A DNA stretch of 64,000 bases, taken from contig VYZI01000485.1 of NCBI GenBank assembly GCA_013397695.1, forward strand, positions 327,927 through 391,926, given 5' to 3'. The DNA comes from Centropus unirufus. Lineage: Eukaryota; Chordata; Aves; Cuculiformes; Centropidae. This document shows, piece after piece, positions 35,401 through 47,815 of this stretch; position 1 is the stretch's first letter, and every line of letters starts with the position of its first letter. A program made the translations under genes and the position numbers. The notes beneath the pieces are model-generated. The model had not been told where the DNA came from. It ran no database searches and saw only the letters and a list, made by a program, of their open reading frames with translations.

Positions 35401-35810
35401 ATGCAGAAACTACCTCCAGCTCAGACTGTCCCTGAGCTGACTGCTGTATGTGGGGATGCACCATATGCACTGGCCTATTCCCACTGCGAGTAAAAACTTC
35501 AGCTTATACTGTGCCAAAGAAAGAATATCTGCTTAGAGGCAGGAGCAGTGTCTAGCGAGAAGGCATCTAAAACAGGGCAGTAACCAGTAGGATTCACCAT
35601 CCTTGTTATTTATCCCTAAATTGCAACTTTGCACCTTCCATGCAGTAGAACTGATGCTGCATCAGGCACGAGCCTCTGCAAAGATTCCAGCTGGTTCCGC
35701 CAGGCTAACCTAGGGAAAGAAAATCCTTTCCCTGGGATGTTTCCAGGAACATTAAGAGCATGCCTTCAAGGTAGCACGCAGTAAAAAGTTAAATGCAAGA
35801 GGCATGTGCC

Positions 35811-35885
35811 TATATATGTGTGTAAGTACATATATATATATAGATATATACGTGTGTGTGTAAGTACATATATATATATATATAG
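35811..35885. repeat. Compound TA/TG microsatellite with a duplicated module
   Basis: Alternating TA and TG runs. A module beginning GTGTGTAAGTACATATATAT occurs twice, at 35818-35843 and 35856-35885, each ending in TATAG. The second copy is four bases longer in its TA run. The structure suggests a local tandem duplication followed by slippage. Two overlapping minus-strand open frames (35752-35967) are products of this repeat. Confidence 0.9.
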
Positions 35886-37593
35886 TTGAAGGTGCAGCTT
35901 TAACAACATCTGGAAGAATGAGACATTCCTGGTAGAGCTGCTTGCGTGCAATGGCACATCCACACATTTGTAACCAAAAAGCTATTATGAAATCTTTTTA
36001 GGACCCAGCAGCCTGGTCTTCCATTACTTTCTCCATGCACATCCTGGGATCACAGGGCAGAGTGACCCAGACCCACTGTGCTGTTCAGCTGGGAAAACTT
36101 CTTCCCCTTCTCATTTTCTATGACTGCTTCACTTGTCATTTGTCTTCCACCGGCGTCAGTGGGGATTCAGAGCAAAGCAGGAGTTCTTAGTCAGGAGTTG
36201 CTCAGTGGATCTGAGAGGAGACTGTCACTTCTCTGATTTTTGCAAACTTAATGCATTTTAATATCTGTAAGAAAAAGAGGCTGCCTCCGGCAGTAAAGGG
36301 AAGCTAGGACAGAAGCCAGAATAATAGAATAATATAGAATAATATATTTCCTGTCCAGTAAATATTGTGAATGTCTCCTCAATGTCACCTATGGGCCTGT
36401 TCCACGGACCCTTCAGAGAGAAAGGAGTATGCACATGATCCTGGTGCTTAGTGGAAAGTGCCTGGCTTGGATATCAGATAAACTTTTCAGTAGAGCAAAG
36501 GCTCTGGAGGCTGCAAGCACTAAGCCCTGTGTCTTGCCTCACAGAGAGGGTCACACACCCAACCCAAATGGATCAGAAATTGAAGGGGAACAAACAGAAG
36601 AGGAGAGCTCCTCTCTGTTAGGAGTGGGCTGATAAGGAAGGGATGGTGTGGTTAATGACGTGCCAAGGGGATGATATAATGTCCTGAATGAAAGCACGGT
36701 GATAGGCAGGAGCCATGTTTATGGGTATACAGGGCAAGTAACATTTCATACATATTTCAGCACTTCAAAGATAAAAAGAAAAGGTTTTCTTATGGGTCAC
36801 CTGGGATAGATAAGAGGTTTTATAATAGCTACATTTCTGGTAAATAATCCTTAGAAATGTGTGTATTTTCTTCAGATGCTAACTGTGACCTAGAGACAAG
36901 CAACATGAACAGCTTATTCCTTTGTGTAATTTGGGCTATAAAATTTGCAGCTGATCTTTCAGTGTTTCTCCTGGGCCCAGCAGAGTGTGCAGCTGTACCA
37001 CCCTGTGGAGAAGTCATCTTACAGCCAAGAGTGGACCACAGTTCGGGCAGCAGGGTGCACATCTCTCATACCAGGAGAGATGTGTTAGCTTTCTTCTTTC
37101 CTGTCCTCATCCACCTCCTCTAGTAAGTCACTTCTGGTTTAACCGTGACTGGTTTAAATTCACCCCTCTGATATGAGACTTATTTGGGAATCTACCCAAC
37201 AGGCACTCATCACCTCCATTCCTCTCCTGTAGCACAGCTACAACTCATTGAAAATTCGGGCAGAGTTTTGATGCAAGGGAAGAGCCCTGAGGAGCAAAGG
37301 CCTCTGCTCCTCACAAGCTGACTCCACAGAAAGCCACAGGCTGGAACTGCTCTGCTCAGGAAAGCAGCATCTTCAGCTGCCTTTCATAACCATGGGTTAA
37401 ATCCTAATCTGCGGCAGAGGTGGACCTTCTAGTGAGAGGTCCAGAATCGCACCTGGACAAAGGGCTTCCTTCTCTTTGGCTATCAATATTTTATTTCAGC
37501 CTGAGATGTGTGCTAGATGATCCATTCCCCATGCATTAGCATGAGTGTGTTGCAATGGTATGCAGCATGGAGGCATAAGAGGCTATAGGGTAT

Positions 37594-38083
37594 CAGAGAA
37601 TCACATAATCATTTTTAGGCTGGAAAAGATCTTTAATATTTTTTAGTCTAACTATGAACATAACGCTGTCAAGTCAACCACTAAAGCATGTCCTTACGCA
37701 CTATATGTACACATCTTTTAAATACCTCCAGGGATGGTGACTCAGCCACTTCTCTTCCTGCTCCAGTGCTTGATAACCCTTCTGGTGAAGTAATATTTCC
37801 TAATATCTAAGCCTAAACCTCCCCTGGTGCAACTTCAGGTAATTTCCTCATATACTGTTGGTTGATGCTGGGGAGAAGAGACCAGCACCCACTTCACTAC
37901 AACCTCCTTTCAGATAGTTGTAAAGAGCAATAATGTCTCCTTCAGCCTCCTTTTCTCCAGACCAAAAAATAATGTTCCCTCAGATCTTCCTCATAACACT
38001 TGGCCTCCAGACCCTTCACACCAGCTTTTTGCCCTTCTTTACACGTGCTCCAGCAGCTCAATATCTTTCTTGTAGTGAGGTAA
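37594..38083 (-). mobile_element. CR1 LINE 3' end
   Basis: On the minus strand this is a CR1 3' end: a degenerate tail (GAGAATCACATAATCA on the plus strand), a 3' UTR with 'cctccagggatggtgactca', then the coding remnant ('ctaatatctaagcctaaacc', 'ttctccagaccaaa', 'ctcaatatctttcttgtagt'). It resembles the subfamily of the 22836 and 47371 copies rather than that of 4900. It is strongly diverged, with no open frame over the coding part. Confidence 0.93.
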
Positions 38084-41000
38084 ATAATCTTTCCCCCAGT
38101 TTTCCTGCTTCAGACCTGATGAGACCTGTGAAATGTTACCTGTGAACACAACAGGGCAGCTGCAAGGCTGAGCAGTGAAAGGTTGAGACAGCTGCATTCT
38201 GTTTTTTCAGAAGCAAGAGACTGTAAAAGCTGGTAATGAACAGACAGGTTAAGTTAGACCTTCTTTGCAAGCTTATAAAAGGAAAGTAGTGAAGGATCAT
38301 TTTGCAAGAGCATTCATAATTTTTTCAGCAGAGCATAGGTAGTCTTGGAAGAAACAATGTTCGCTCCATGTTTCACAATAGGTTGTTTGAGACCAAAATT
38401 ATCTTCTTTTGGTACTGTAATGAAGTGTGGCTTTAGGTTAACATGTCATTGACATTTACATTGACATTGGATAATTTCCCTCAATGGACCAGTTTAAATT
38501 CAAAGCTCATGACAACAACCAGCAAGGAGCTGCCTGCTAAGGCAAAGAGTGTTAAGGAAATTTGTCTGATTAACTTAGGTGTCTACTCTGCAGACATTTG
38601 AAGCTGGAGGAGGAGGACAGGTCCATTTAGTCAAACATCGTACCCCTTGGAAAGTTTGCAACTATAGCTACGTCTTCGCCTGCTTTCCTACCTAGATTTG
38701 ACTGGCTGCGTTTTGTGAAAAAAATAGGTCCCATGCCATGTCATTAGCAGCTTTTCTCCATGGAGTTACAACACGCAGGCAGGAAATCAGCCGGATCACC
38801 CCCTTACTGTTTGGATACCGGTGTTCTTCATGTACATAGGGCCCCACTTTCCTGGAATCTAAGGCTGTGTAAGTGGCAGATAAGTCACCATCCCCTAAAT
38901 TTGAACAAAGCATCATTAAATCCTCCTAATTCACCTCTCCAAGCTCAGGTCAAGAGTAATTAGGCATGATACAAGGAATCTGGCTATGGCTGGACTTCCA
39001 GCTTCAATCATCACCTTTTTCTGAGGTGCTACTGCTGCGCAGAGATAGGCCACAGGAGTTTCCCCTCAGCAGAAAATCTGCTTTTACGTCTCTCCAACTC
39101 AGATTGTGTCTCTTTGGTCCCTGTCACAGAGCAAAACCCACCCAGTCTCCAGGGATAAAATAAAGCTTGGAGAAAGCTGTGGGATTCTGAAAAAGCTGTT
39201 GATAACAGGATGCACAGGAAGGCTGGAGGATGGGTGTTCACATACGTACTGCCTGCTGTATCTTTTCCCTGCCCACCAGGCCAGCAGTGAGTACTTGATC
39301 TGACAGATGGTTTTCTTCAGCCCAGACAAGCCATGGGGGACATCACACCCACCCACACTTCCCATCTTCCGCTCTCAGGCTCTCCTAAATCCAAGCAAGG
39401 AACCCCCCTGCCCTCTCACACAATCGCCTGGAGATTAGCAGCTGCCCTCAAAATGTCCACATCCTCCTCTTACAACTGCCAGAATTACTCCTCCTGAGGG
39501 GAAAGGAATTTCTGACTCATCCTGTCCAAATCCCTAAAGCCTAACGTGGACAAAAACTCCATGTATTGTTTTGATGGACATTCTCCTTGGATTGGCAGGA
39601 AGGTGCCACGGTGAAAGTGACTTTGGATCCCATGTTTACAGCATGGACTGTTACCCCACTGAGTTCTAAATAGTTCAGGACAATCTGTGGATTGCTCATG
39701 TAAACTTAAATTTGCCCATAAGGAGGACCACATGCCAGGTGACAAAAGCCAAACCAGTCTCTCTAATCCAGGAGCCAGTAGAGGAGGCACAGCACCACCC
39801 GTTTATATTGGCTTCCCACCATCCGAGCAGTTCTCCACAGAGAAGGGGAGGAGGGATGATGAGATGAGTGGAAAACCTACCTAACCGTATCTGGCTGTTT
39901 TCTGGATTTTCTGCACCACATAGATAAAGTCTGGACACCTACAGTGAAATGCTTAGCAGTGTCCCTGGGGTTGGATTTCATGACAACCAACTGAACTGCT
40001 GGAACAGCGGAGCTCCAAAATGCAGATTCCCCATTGGAATTCGCTTGTAGCTAAGCTTCAAGCCCTGTGGGAATACACTGCTCGGAGTGCCACAGACAAA
40101 CAAAAGTCATAGGAACAGTCTCATCCTGGGTGTCAGATGTAATCTCCTAAGTTCAGAAGGATAGAGTTGAGTATCTCTAATCAATCCAGTCTGGCACTGT
40201 TTGTATGGTTCACCTTGATAAACTCATATGTAACAACTTTGGGATTGCAACTGGCTTTATTAGGGTTCCTGAAAATGTCCCCAGGTAACTATTATCAGGG
40301 TCTAATAATTGTTTATTAGTCAGTCTCCTGATCCATCTCAGACAACTTTCCTTCAGTCTGATGAAGGGGAGAGGTGTCAGAACATGGAGAACAGAGGAGC
40401 TGGTGTTGTAGTTCATGCAAAGGCCAAGATGTGCCCATGAGAAGTATTCCTTTGGCTATCCAGTGCTTGGCTTTTGTAGGCTTGAGGATGCCTAGTTCAG
40501 GCATTCACTTCATGCTTTATTATCAATGCATGCACCCTGCAAATCATCCTACATGACCTCATCTCCTGTTCTGCTTGTAGCACAGCTATTTTGACTGTAC
40601 ATTATAGGTATTAACAAACAACAAGCACACTAACCTCCACATGATGAACAATACAGTTGGGTTTACTGGGTGGGACATAGCTATGTTAATTTCTGTGCAT
40701 ATAAAACTTGATATAAACTAAAAAAATCCAGTCTTTTTCCCTCAAGAAAGAAAGAATCTTGAAAGCTTTTAAGAAATACTCTTCACTTTGACCTCATATC
40801 AGGAAAACTAATGAGCCTTGACAAGTGGGTGTGCCAAAACCCTAACACATGCAGAAATCTTAGGGGCAAAATTATTTTAAGAAGAGGGGAGACATCATGA
40901 CTGTTGCTTATAAGGAGTTGACAGCATCAGCACACTTAAATGTTAGCCATGCTTCCAATGTTTTACCTTTCACAGTAACTGAGGACTAGTCTGAAGACTG

Positions 41001-43029
41001 ACCAAAACCAGTTATATTCCCGATGCAGAGGCAGGCTCATGGCTTTAGGAGTGCTGAGCCTTTGACTTCCTCTCACAGCTGTGTGAGCTGTGTGTGTACA
41101 CATGAACTTGTGCCACCGCACCCACCAGAGACCACCAATTCCACCAGCTGTCTCAAACAAGAATGAGCCCTGGTCTACCCCATCACCCACCCTATCCTCT
41201 CTGAGGCCTACAGTCAATTTTGGAGAAGCAGAAGTCACATGGTATCTCCTGACCTTGCCTTTTGTGCAGAAGCACTTGGTGCCAGCAGAGACTCCTCCTT
41301 ACGCCTTTGTTTTTAAGGGAAGCTTTGTCCCATCATCTGCGACCCATGTGGTTGTCTTCATCCTCACATCCATCTTTTGTGTGCTGCTGGCCATGCAGTC
41401 CCGTGGTGGGACAGATTTCTCTGAAAGCACTACATAGGCAATCTACCATCAATGCTGCCTCCTGTGTCTTGTCCTTTCCAAAGGCTCCAGCCTCATCTCA
41501 AGGTCCAGCTACTGGACCACCTATCCATCTACCTCTCTCCCAGGTCAGAGAGCCTTGAGAAGCAGAGATTGCCCTTCTCTATAATTTAGGGTGCTGCTCT
41601 AAGGCAGTCACATTTTTCTTTAAACAATGCAAGTCACAGCACAAAAGCATGTGGGAGCCAGAGGCTGCTCTTGGCTCAGGGTTTTCAGCTCTAGAAGCTT
41701 CCAGATGTGTTACGGGTTGTATATACGGTGTCCATTGCTGTGGGATCTGAGCTCTTCCTGCATAACACCGATAAGAAGTCATTGGGGAATTTCCTGAACT
41801 CTCGTTTGCTTCTCTCTTCTTTTTTCAGTACACAAATATGTGTATTTGTGTATAAATAATGTTTTTCAAAACTATATTTGAAAATAACTTTCTGATTCAC
41901 TCCTTGCTTCCTTTATTTTTTTGCTCGTAGAGTTACAAGGTTAGCAAAAATGCCAGCATTGCAAAATGTGGCCTTTATGGTAGAAAGACTTTTCACAAAG
42001 AGGTGAGGCATTTTGAAGGGGTTTTAAAGCTGGTCAAACTGGTCTCGCCTGATCTCTTCCTGTAGTTTCTCCCTTTTGCTGGTTTTCCTCAAGCAAGAAT
42101 GCTTTGTCACTAGCTCTCTGCAGCCTTGCCCTGGGCTTTGTGATCTAATGCTGAAGCCCACATAAACAGCTTTTGTACTTTCTGTCTGGAAAACCTCTTT
42201 GTCTCCTTACACAAACATTTTCTCACAATTTCTTTGGGCAGAAACCACTTTACAGTTGAAATAAAAGCCTCAGTTTGGCTGCCTCTAAGCCTCTTGATTG
42301 CATTAAAATGCATTGGATGCATCAACAAATTTTAATTCCACCTCAAGATAAAAAAGGCCTCTCAAACACTTAACTCTAATGTCTCAGCTTGGGATCATAT
42401 TCCAGTCTCCATACTTTTGGTCAATATTAATTTCACGTTTTCCATCCTGGAGGTCTCAAGGTGGTTCTGGGAGTAGGCTAGGTCTGCAATTTTTGCGTAT
42501 TTCTAAACTGAGAATGTGTTTGCAGAGACAAACTGTATGGAGAGGAATAATTAATATGTCTGGTCTTAAAATAAATAAAGAAAATGAAACAGAAAAACCT
42601 TGCTGTGGGACTTCGCTTATAGGCTTCTTGCAGGATGAAGGGTGTTTGTGGAAAAAATTAGAAAGCTCTGCTTTTGAACCAGTTTGGGGCAAAATCAAAT
42701 TTCAATTCTTTTTTCTTCCTAGGAAAAAATACCCACCAGTAACACTGATTTTAAGACAGCTCATCTACCACCAACTCACTGTTATGACACAATGCATTCC
42801 ATGGTTCAATTTGTTGATTTCTGTGTTTTGGCTCTACAGGTTTTTTTCTGTCTTTCCTGCAATATTTTCTTCTCTGCTTACAAAAAGACAAATGCAAACT
42901 TCTGGCCACCAACTGACCCTGCTCGCCAAAGAGAATTTATTGACAATCACCTTGAATATCTATGGTTTTAATAATGATAAAGTGATCAAAGCCATGAAGA
43001 GAATAGAAGGAATTGGAAAGATTACAGAA
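38084..43029. other. Non-coding stretch, no gene recognised
   Basis: Unique sequence. It contains the longest open frame of the window (42379-43035, + strand), listed separately. Other frames, such as the 115-codon frame at 41090-41437 and the 101-codon minus frame at 39485-39790, overlap frames on the opposite strand and match nothing known to me. No tandem repeats stand out. Confidence 0.55.
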
Positions 43030-43035
43030 CCATAG
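42379..43035 (+). other. 218-codon open frame of unknown meaning
   Basis: The longest uninterrupted frame not made by a repeat. The translation is rich in Phe, Leu, Ile and Ser in its middle part (PWFNLLISVFWLYRFFSVFP region), because the DNA has pyrimidine-rich tracts there, including an acceptor-like TTCTTCCTAG at about 42712-42721 and CTCTACAG near 42840. The last codons run into the CR1 tail at 43030. No signal peptide, domain or motif is recognised, and no ribosome-scanning context argues for its start. A frame of this length has a fair chance of arising once in 64 kb on two strands. I do not call it a gene. Confidence 0.12.
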
Positions 43036-43160
43036 AATCATTAAAGTTGAAAAAGACCTGTAAGACCAACAAGTCCAATTGTTAGCCCAACACCACCATG
43101 CCTATTAAACCATGTCCCAAAGTGCCACGTCTGCATGTTTTTTAACACCTCCAAGGGTGA
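43030..43160 (-). mobile_element. CR1 LINE 3' terminal fragment
   Basis: About 130 bases of CR1 3' end on the minus strand. It has the tail CATAGAATCATTAAAGTTGA, then 'agcccaacaccaccatgcct' and 'ttaacacctccaagggtgac'. This belongs to the CR1 subfamily with the 'gtgttgggctaac' 3' UTR, like the copy at 22836. Only the UTR and the last bases of ORF2 remain. Confidence 0.92.
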
Positions 43161-46100
43161 CTAAAGCTGTGTGTCATTAATTTGGGAAGTTAAGGAGACA
43201 GGGACTACAATGGAGAGTACTGCTTCATGTTTGTGCAAAGACAAATCCCTTTATATCCCTTTCCAAAGCCATTTACAACACTGTGATGAAGTCTCCCTGC
43301 ATCAGAAAGGGAGGTTAAAGCTCACAAAAATCAATAGTGAGACAGCCCAGGGTTGAAGAGGAGATGGTAACCCACTGCGTTACTTGTGGCAAACAGCTCA
43401 AGGGAAATAAGGCTGCGAGGTATGGCCAGATATTTGTCACTGAGGAGGCTTGTAGAAGTTTTCTCTGTGTAAAGCAATGGGCCAGAGGCAGGGCAGAGGA
43501 GATCCATCAAAAATCTGGCAGCAAAATGTCAATGCAGCAGTTACACCGGAGTTTCTGGGCAGTGGAAATAGAATATGGAAGACAGGAGATGGGCAAGGCA
43601 GAGGGATAAGCTAGGTCTCCCTACTTGCATAAAGTAGACACGCACACACTCTTCTATATAGAATACACAAGAATAAATCATTTTTACCACAATAACAGCA
43701 TTTACACAAATTTTTCACAAAGAACAAGTCACATAGGCTTCCCCCACATCTCCAGGCACATTAAATAAGTTTACAGATAGCCATTAAAGGTTGATTTATC
43801 TTCTTATAAACATGTTTTCTATCCCTAAATGGTTACAGTCCTATGTTTAGAGAGAATATAAAATAATATTTTTAGGAAACACACTGGGGTCATTGGTATA
43901 AATCACCAATTCAAACACATCATTTCCCATCTGTGCTAAAGGACCATTCCAGTGCTGACTGACTCTTGTCCTTCTGCTGAATAGACCATTATTGGGCTTG
44001 GTGAGGCTCCGCAGCCTACCTCAGCCACTCGCCCAAATTAGGGTAGAAAAGGTGTCACTACTCAAGGGAAGTCATTCTCAGCAAGACAATTTAAAAAAAA
44101 ATAAACTTACAGTGATAACAGCCTGATTTAACCACAGCTTTACCATGGGGGCAGCAAAGGCAGGACAGCTGCGTGCCATGTGTACATTTATGGAGTTTTG
44201 CCCTAGGAATCAGGCCACTGGAGAAGGCTCAGCTCTGTTTCTCTAGGGCTGAACTACTGCACAAGCTGAGCTTCCCACCTACAACTCTGTGAAGATCTTA
44301 AGATTGAAAAATAAGGTTTATCACTAATGGGGTGGCTACTTGCTAGTGTTTCTTAGACTCTCACTATGCAAAATTTTAAATTTTACTTTTTTTTTCTTAA
44401 AGTATATGGGTCTCTTGCAGTGTTTCCATTGCATTTTTCCTTACTTTCACGGAAATTTCCTTAAAATCTTACATTTGGGATTTTTAGTTTCTGGGTGCAA
44501 TATTCCTCATCTTCCACTGCAGCCCACATCACTCCTGGTGATCCTACCAGTGTGTGGCAATATTTGAGAGACTGGATATCTAATGAGCATAGCCTAAAAC
44601 ATAATTTCCTTCAACAAATATATTCCCCCATCTTCTCACCCTTGCCACATGTTAGTGGCCTCAGCTTTGGTGCTCAGAGAAGATGCTGCTGGATGCTGTT
44701 GCCCAGGCCTGCCTGGCACAGCCATCCTGCCACCTGAGGCCACCCTTTGCTGCCTCCCTATGCTTATACCCTTCATATATTTGCAGTTAGGGTAATCTCA
44801 GTCGCAAGGGCCAACACATAAGGATTCTTTCCCATGCTTCCATCCCACACATGCCAAGATTTATATCATCTGTGGGACTCAATTTGATGAATGTACTTGG
44901 TCACCGATTGCTTCAGGAGAACTCACAGACTTCAGAGGTGAAGCAGCTTACAAAAAGCCTTTAATTAGACCCCAACATAAAATGAAATTCTGCCTCATTC
45001 ACAGCAAACGTTCATAGTAGCCCAAGGAAGACAGAATGTCAAATCTGCTACAGTTAAAGGACACCTCTATATTCCACAGCTAGCAAAGACAAGCAAACAA
45101 GTTTACCTAAAGCAAGGAGCAGGGCTGAAAGCAAAGGAGAAAGGGGAAGGCGGAAAGGAAGCCCTTAGCAAATCCTCAGTTATATATTTGCACTCCATGC
45201 AGTGATACTGCCACATGACTGAGACGTGAGACCAAGTTGCATAATCCCGGAAAAGGCTTTACAATAAAAATTGAGAAAAAACCTGCTAGTTTCTGTGGTT
45301 AAAGCCAGCTGCCAAATACCTGGAGTAGGAAAGCTCCCACATCAGGGCTGTGTCTGCCTAATCGCAGGCCTCTGACATCCCAGCATATTTTGCAGGTGAT
45401 TCTCCAAGCCTAGAGGAGAGACCTGCAGCAAGAAGCCTTTGGGGTCCTTATTCCCTGAGAGTAGGTTGTGCTCTGAGACATCCCCAGACCCACTCACACC
45501 TCTCATCCCTCTTCCATCTCTAAAAGCACCTTTGCCCACGCTGCTGCCCTATGGCTTTTACAGAGGTCAGCACCCCTGTAACAGCTGCAAACTGGAGATC
45601 CCAGAGCATTAACTGCACCAGAGAAGTTGAGGAACATGCCAGGTGTGAAAACAAAGGGATAGAGGCTCTGTGTCATACAACGATGCTCCTGTGCCTATCA
45701 ATTAATGTGGGGAGCACTAGGGATGTGCAGCAGAGCTTCGTAACTTCATGGTGGCTTTTTAAGTGCTGAGGAATGTTTATTATTTCCCAGGAAGTATTTT
45801 TCCAGAAAGTAGGAGCAGTTCTCATGCTCTCACACAGCAGGGGAACAGCTGAGAAACTTTATTTCTTCTAATTTTCCCTTTGTAACACTAGATTAGACTA
45901 GGTAGATGTAGATGTAGATGTAGATGTAGATGTAGATGTAGATGTAGATGTAGATGTAGATGTAGATGTAGATGTAGATGTAGATGTAGATGTAGATGTA
46001 GATGTAGATGTAGGTAACACTAGCATTGGCCAAATAGATTAGAAATGACAAATTAGAAATCAGAAATTTGCTAAACTGTTTAGAAATGTGTTCTCCAGCA

Positions 46101-47370
46101 CCTTCAGTGATTTCTGAGCTTTCCCAAGTAAACTCAGATGTAGCAGAACGTGGGGAGTGGACATCCCCACCCAGTCCTGCTGTGTGGGTTACAACTCCTG
46201 GTCCTGCTTCTCTCATCCCATGTGATATTCAAAGGAACCACATGTACAAGCCCACTCACCTCCTGTTTGGCTGTTGTCTCTATTCCCTTTCTCCAGGTTT
46301 CCCAATGACTTCACTTGGGCTGTCATACAACACCCCTCTGGCATTAGCATCTAGGGTCTTGACTGTAAAACTCAAAGCAAAAACATCTTTGCCTCCTGCT
46401 CCTCATACCTTTACACCAGCCCATATCCCTGCTCTCCAGTGCAAACCTCCCACACTGGAGTCCCCTCACAGACACCTCTACCCACTTTTGGCCCTGGGGA
46501 CATGCTGGGACTCTATCATGTTCCTCAATGGGTTTCTTGACCTCTATACCCTCATTTTAAGTGTAGCTCTTCACCACTGCCTACTCCCAGAAGTTCCAGC
46601 CATCCATCTGCCCAAGCCCTATGGATCCAGTGATGTTCTAGTCACAGAATAATTTTAAAAGAAAACAGAGCAAAAAACCATAGCCATCAGATCAACCTTA
46701 AATGGTCTCCAGTTACTTTTGCTTCAGGGTCCACTGATTTGACCTCTTCTGCATCTCACAAAACTATCTGTGAGCTAAAAATACATGACCTCTACAAGAG
46801 GAAATACAAAAATCTCTCAGACCTCCACAAGTCACCAAACTTGCAGGTTAAAGAGCGTTCTGTAGTCCCTGGTTTATTTTTCAGCTTCACTTCTGCAATC
46901 AAAAATGTCTGCCAGTGCTGAAAAACTGGAACAAACTGCACTCCAGAAATAGTGCGGTGTGCTATAAACTAGACTCAGATTAATGTACAACTTGGTCAGC
47001 TCAAAAGTGCAGATTAGTCATGCAACAATAAATTGTTCTGATAAACATCTCAGAAATGCAAGTATTTTTCTTTCATGTCTGGTACTTGGCTATTAATAAA
47101 TTAATTTGTATAGTAGCTGTGGTTCTTGGCTATTAATTAGTCATTGAGATAGAGGTCACTCTAGGCTTGTCCCAAAAATGACTTCTTTTACATCTGCTAT
47201 GACCTAATGGATAAAAGACTTCTTCAGTCTGCTCTGTTCTTCCTATAAAAGTGTGGTCAAACTGAAACCACATTAGCAAGTGTCCCCATTTCCCACAGAG
47301 TGCACTCTCCTGTGAACAGAAGAGGCATTGATACCCACGGGTACTCAAACTTGCAAAGACTGACAAATCT
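43161..47370. other. Non-coding stretch with a hexamer microsatellite
   Basis: No gene recognised. The main feature is the TAGATG array at 45903-46013. A 194-codon plus-strand frame at 46068-46652 contains a good acceptor-like site (CCTTTCTCCAG ending at 46296), but its product has no recognisable domain and a proline-rich, low-information composition. The rest is unique sequence. Confidence 0.55.
45882..46023 (+). repeat. Perfect TAGATG hexamer array with flanking 10-bp direct repeats
   Basis: The unit TAGATG repeats without a single interruption from 45903 to 46013, about 18.5 copies. The 10-base string GTAACACTAG lies at 45882-45891 and again at 46014-46023, so the array sits between perfect direct repeats. 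The complementary strand has no stop in any frame, which produces the artificial Tyr-Ile repeat of the minus-strand open frame at 45893-46216. Such purity implies recent expansion and probable length polymorphism. Confidence 0.97.
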
Positions 47371-47815
47371 CAGAAATTATTCCTGATATCTAGCCTAAAC
47401 CTCCTGCGGAGCAAATTGGGGCCATTTGCTCTTATCCCATCACCTGCTTTTTGTGAGAACAGACCAACATCCATCTTATTACACCCTCCTTTCCGATAGC
47501 TGAAGTGGGTGATAAGGTCTCCTCTCAGGCTCTTCTTCTCCAGGCTAACAGCCCTGGTTCCCTCAGCTGCTCTTCATAAGACTTGTTCTCCAGGTCCTTC
47601 ACCAGCTTTATTGTCCTCCACCAGGCATACTCCATCACCTCAATATCTTTCTTGTAATGAGGGGCCCAAAACTAAACACAGTTTTTGAGGTGCAGCCTCC
47701 CCAGCACCAAATACAGCGGGATGATCACTTCCCTACTCCTGCTGGACACTCTATTCCTAATACAAGCCACATGCTGTTGGCCTTCTTGGCAACCTGAGCA
47801 TGCTGCTGTCCTTGC
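47371..47815 (-). mobile_element. CR1 LINE internal fragment
   Basis: On the minus strand this covers the reverse-transcriptase C-terminal region. In plus-strand order it shows 'ttcctgatatctagcctaaa', 'gataaggtctcctctcaggc', 'cttcttctccaggctaacag', 'ttcttgtaatgaggggccca' and 'ggccttcttggcaacctgag'. The 3' UTR and octamer tail are absent, so the element's 3' end was lost after insertion. No long frame survives. Confidence 0.93.

Larger units (their letters stand above)
31927..37593. other. Non-coding stretch with low-complexity repeats
   Basis: No gene recognised. It contains a CTT-rich pyrimidine tract and a compound AT/GT microsatellite (listed separately), and a 12-base T run at 33427-33438 that leads into an acceptor-like CTTACAG at 33461. 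Three GAATAATA-type units at 36319-36346 could be a decayed CR1 tail with no body. Other frames are short and unmatched. Confidence 0.55.

Noticed and set aside
36319..36347. Three GAATAATA-type units resembling a minus-strand CR1 tail
   Set aside because: No CR1 body follows. It may equally be a simple AT-rich repeat.
45893..46216. 107-codon minus-strand frame with a long Tyr-Ile repeat
   Set aside because: It is the translation of the TAGATG microsatellite, which has no stop on that strand. It is not a protein gene.
46068..46652. 194-codon plus-strand frame with an acceptor-like site inside
   Set aside because: No domain or motif, no matching donor, and a length that can arise by chance. 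A coding-potential test would be needed to revive it.
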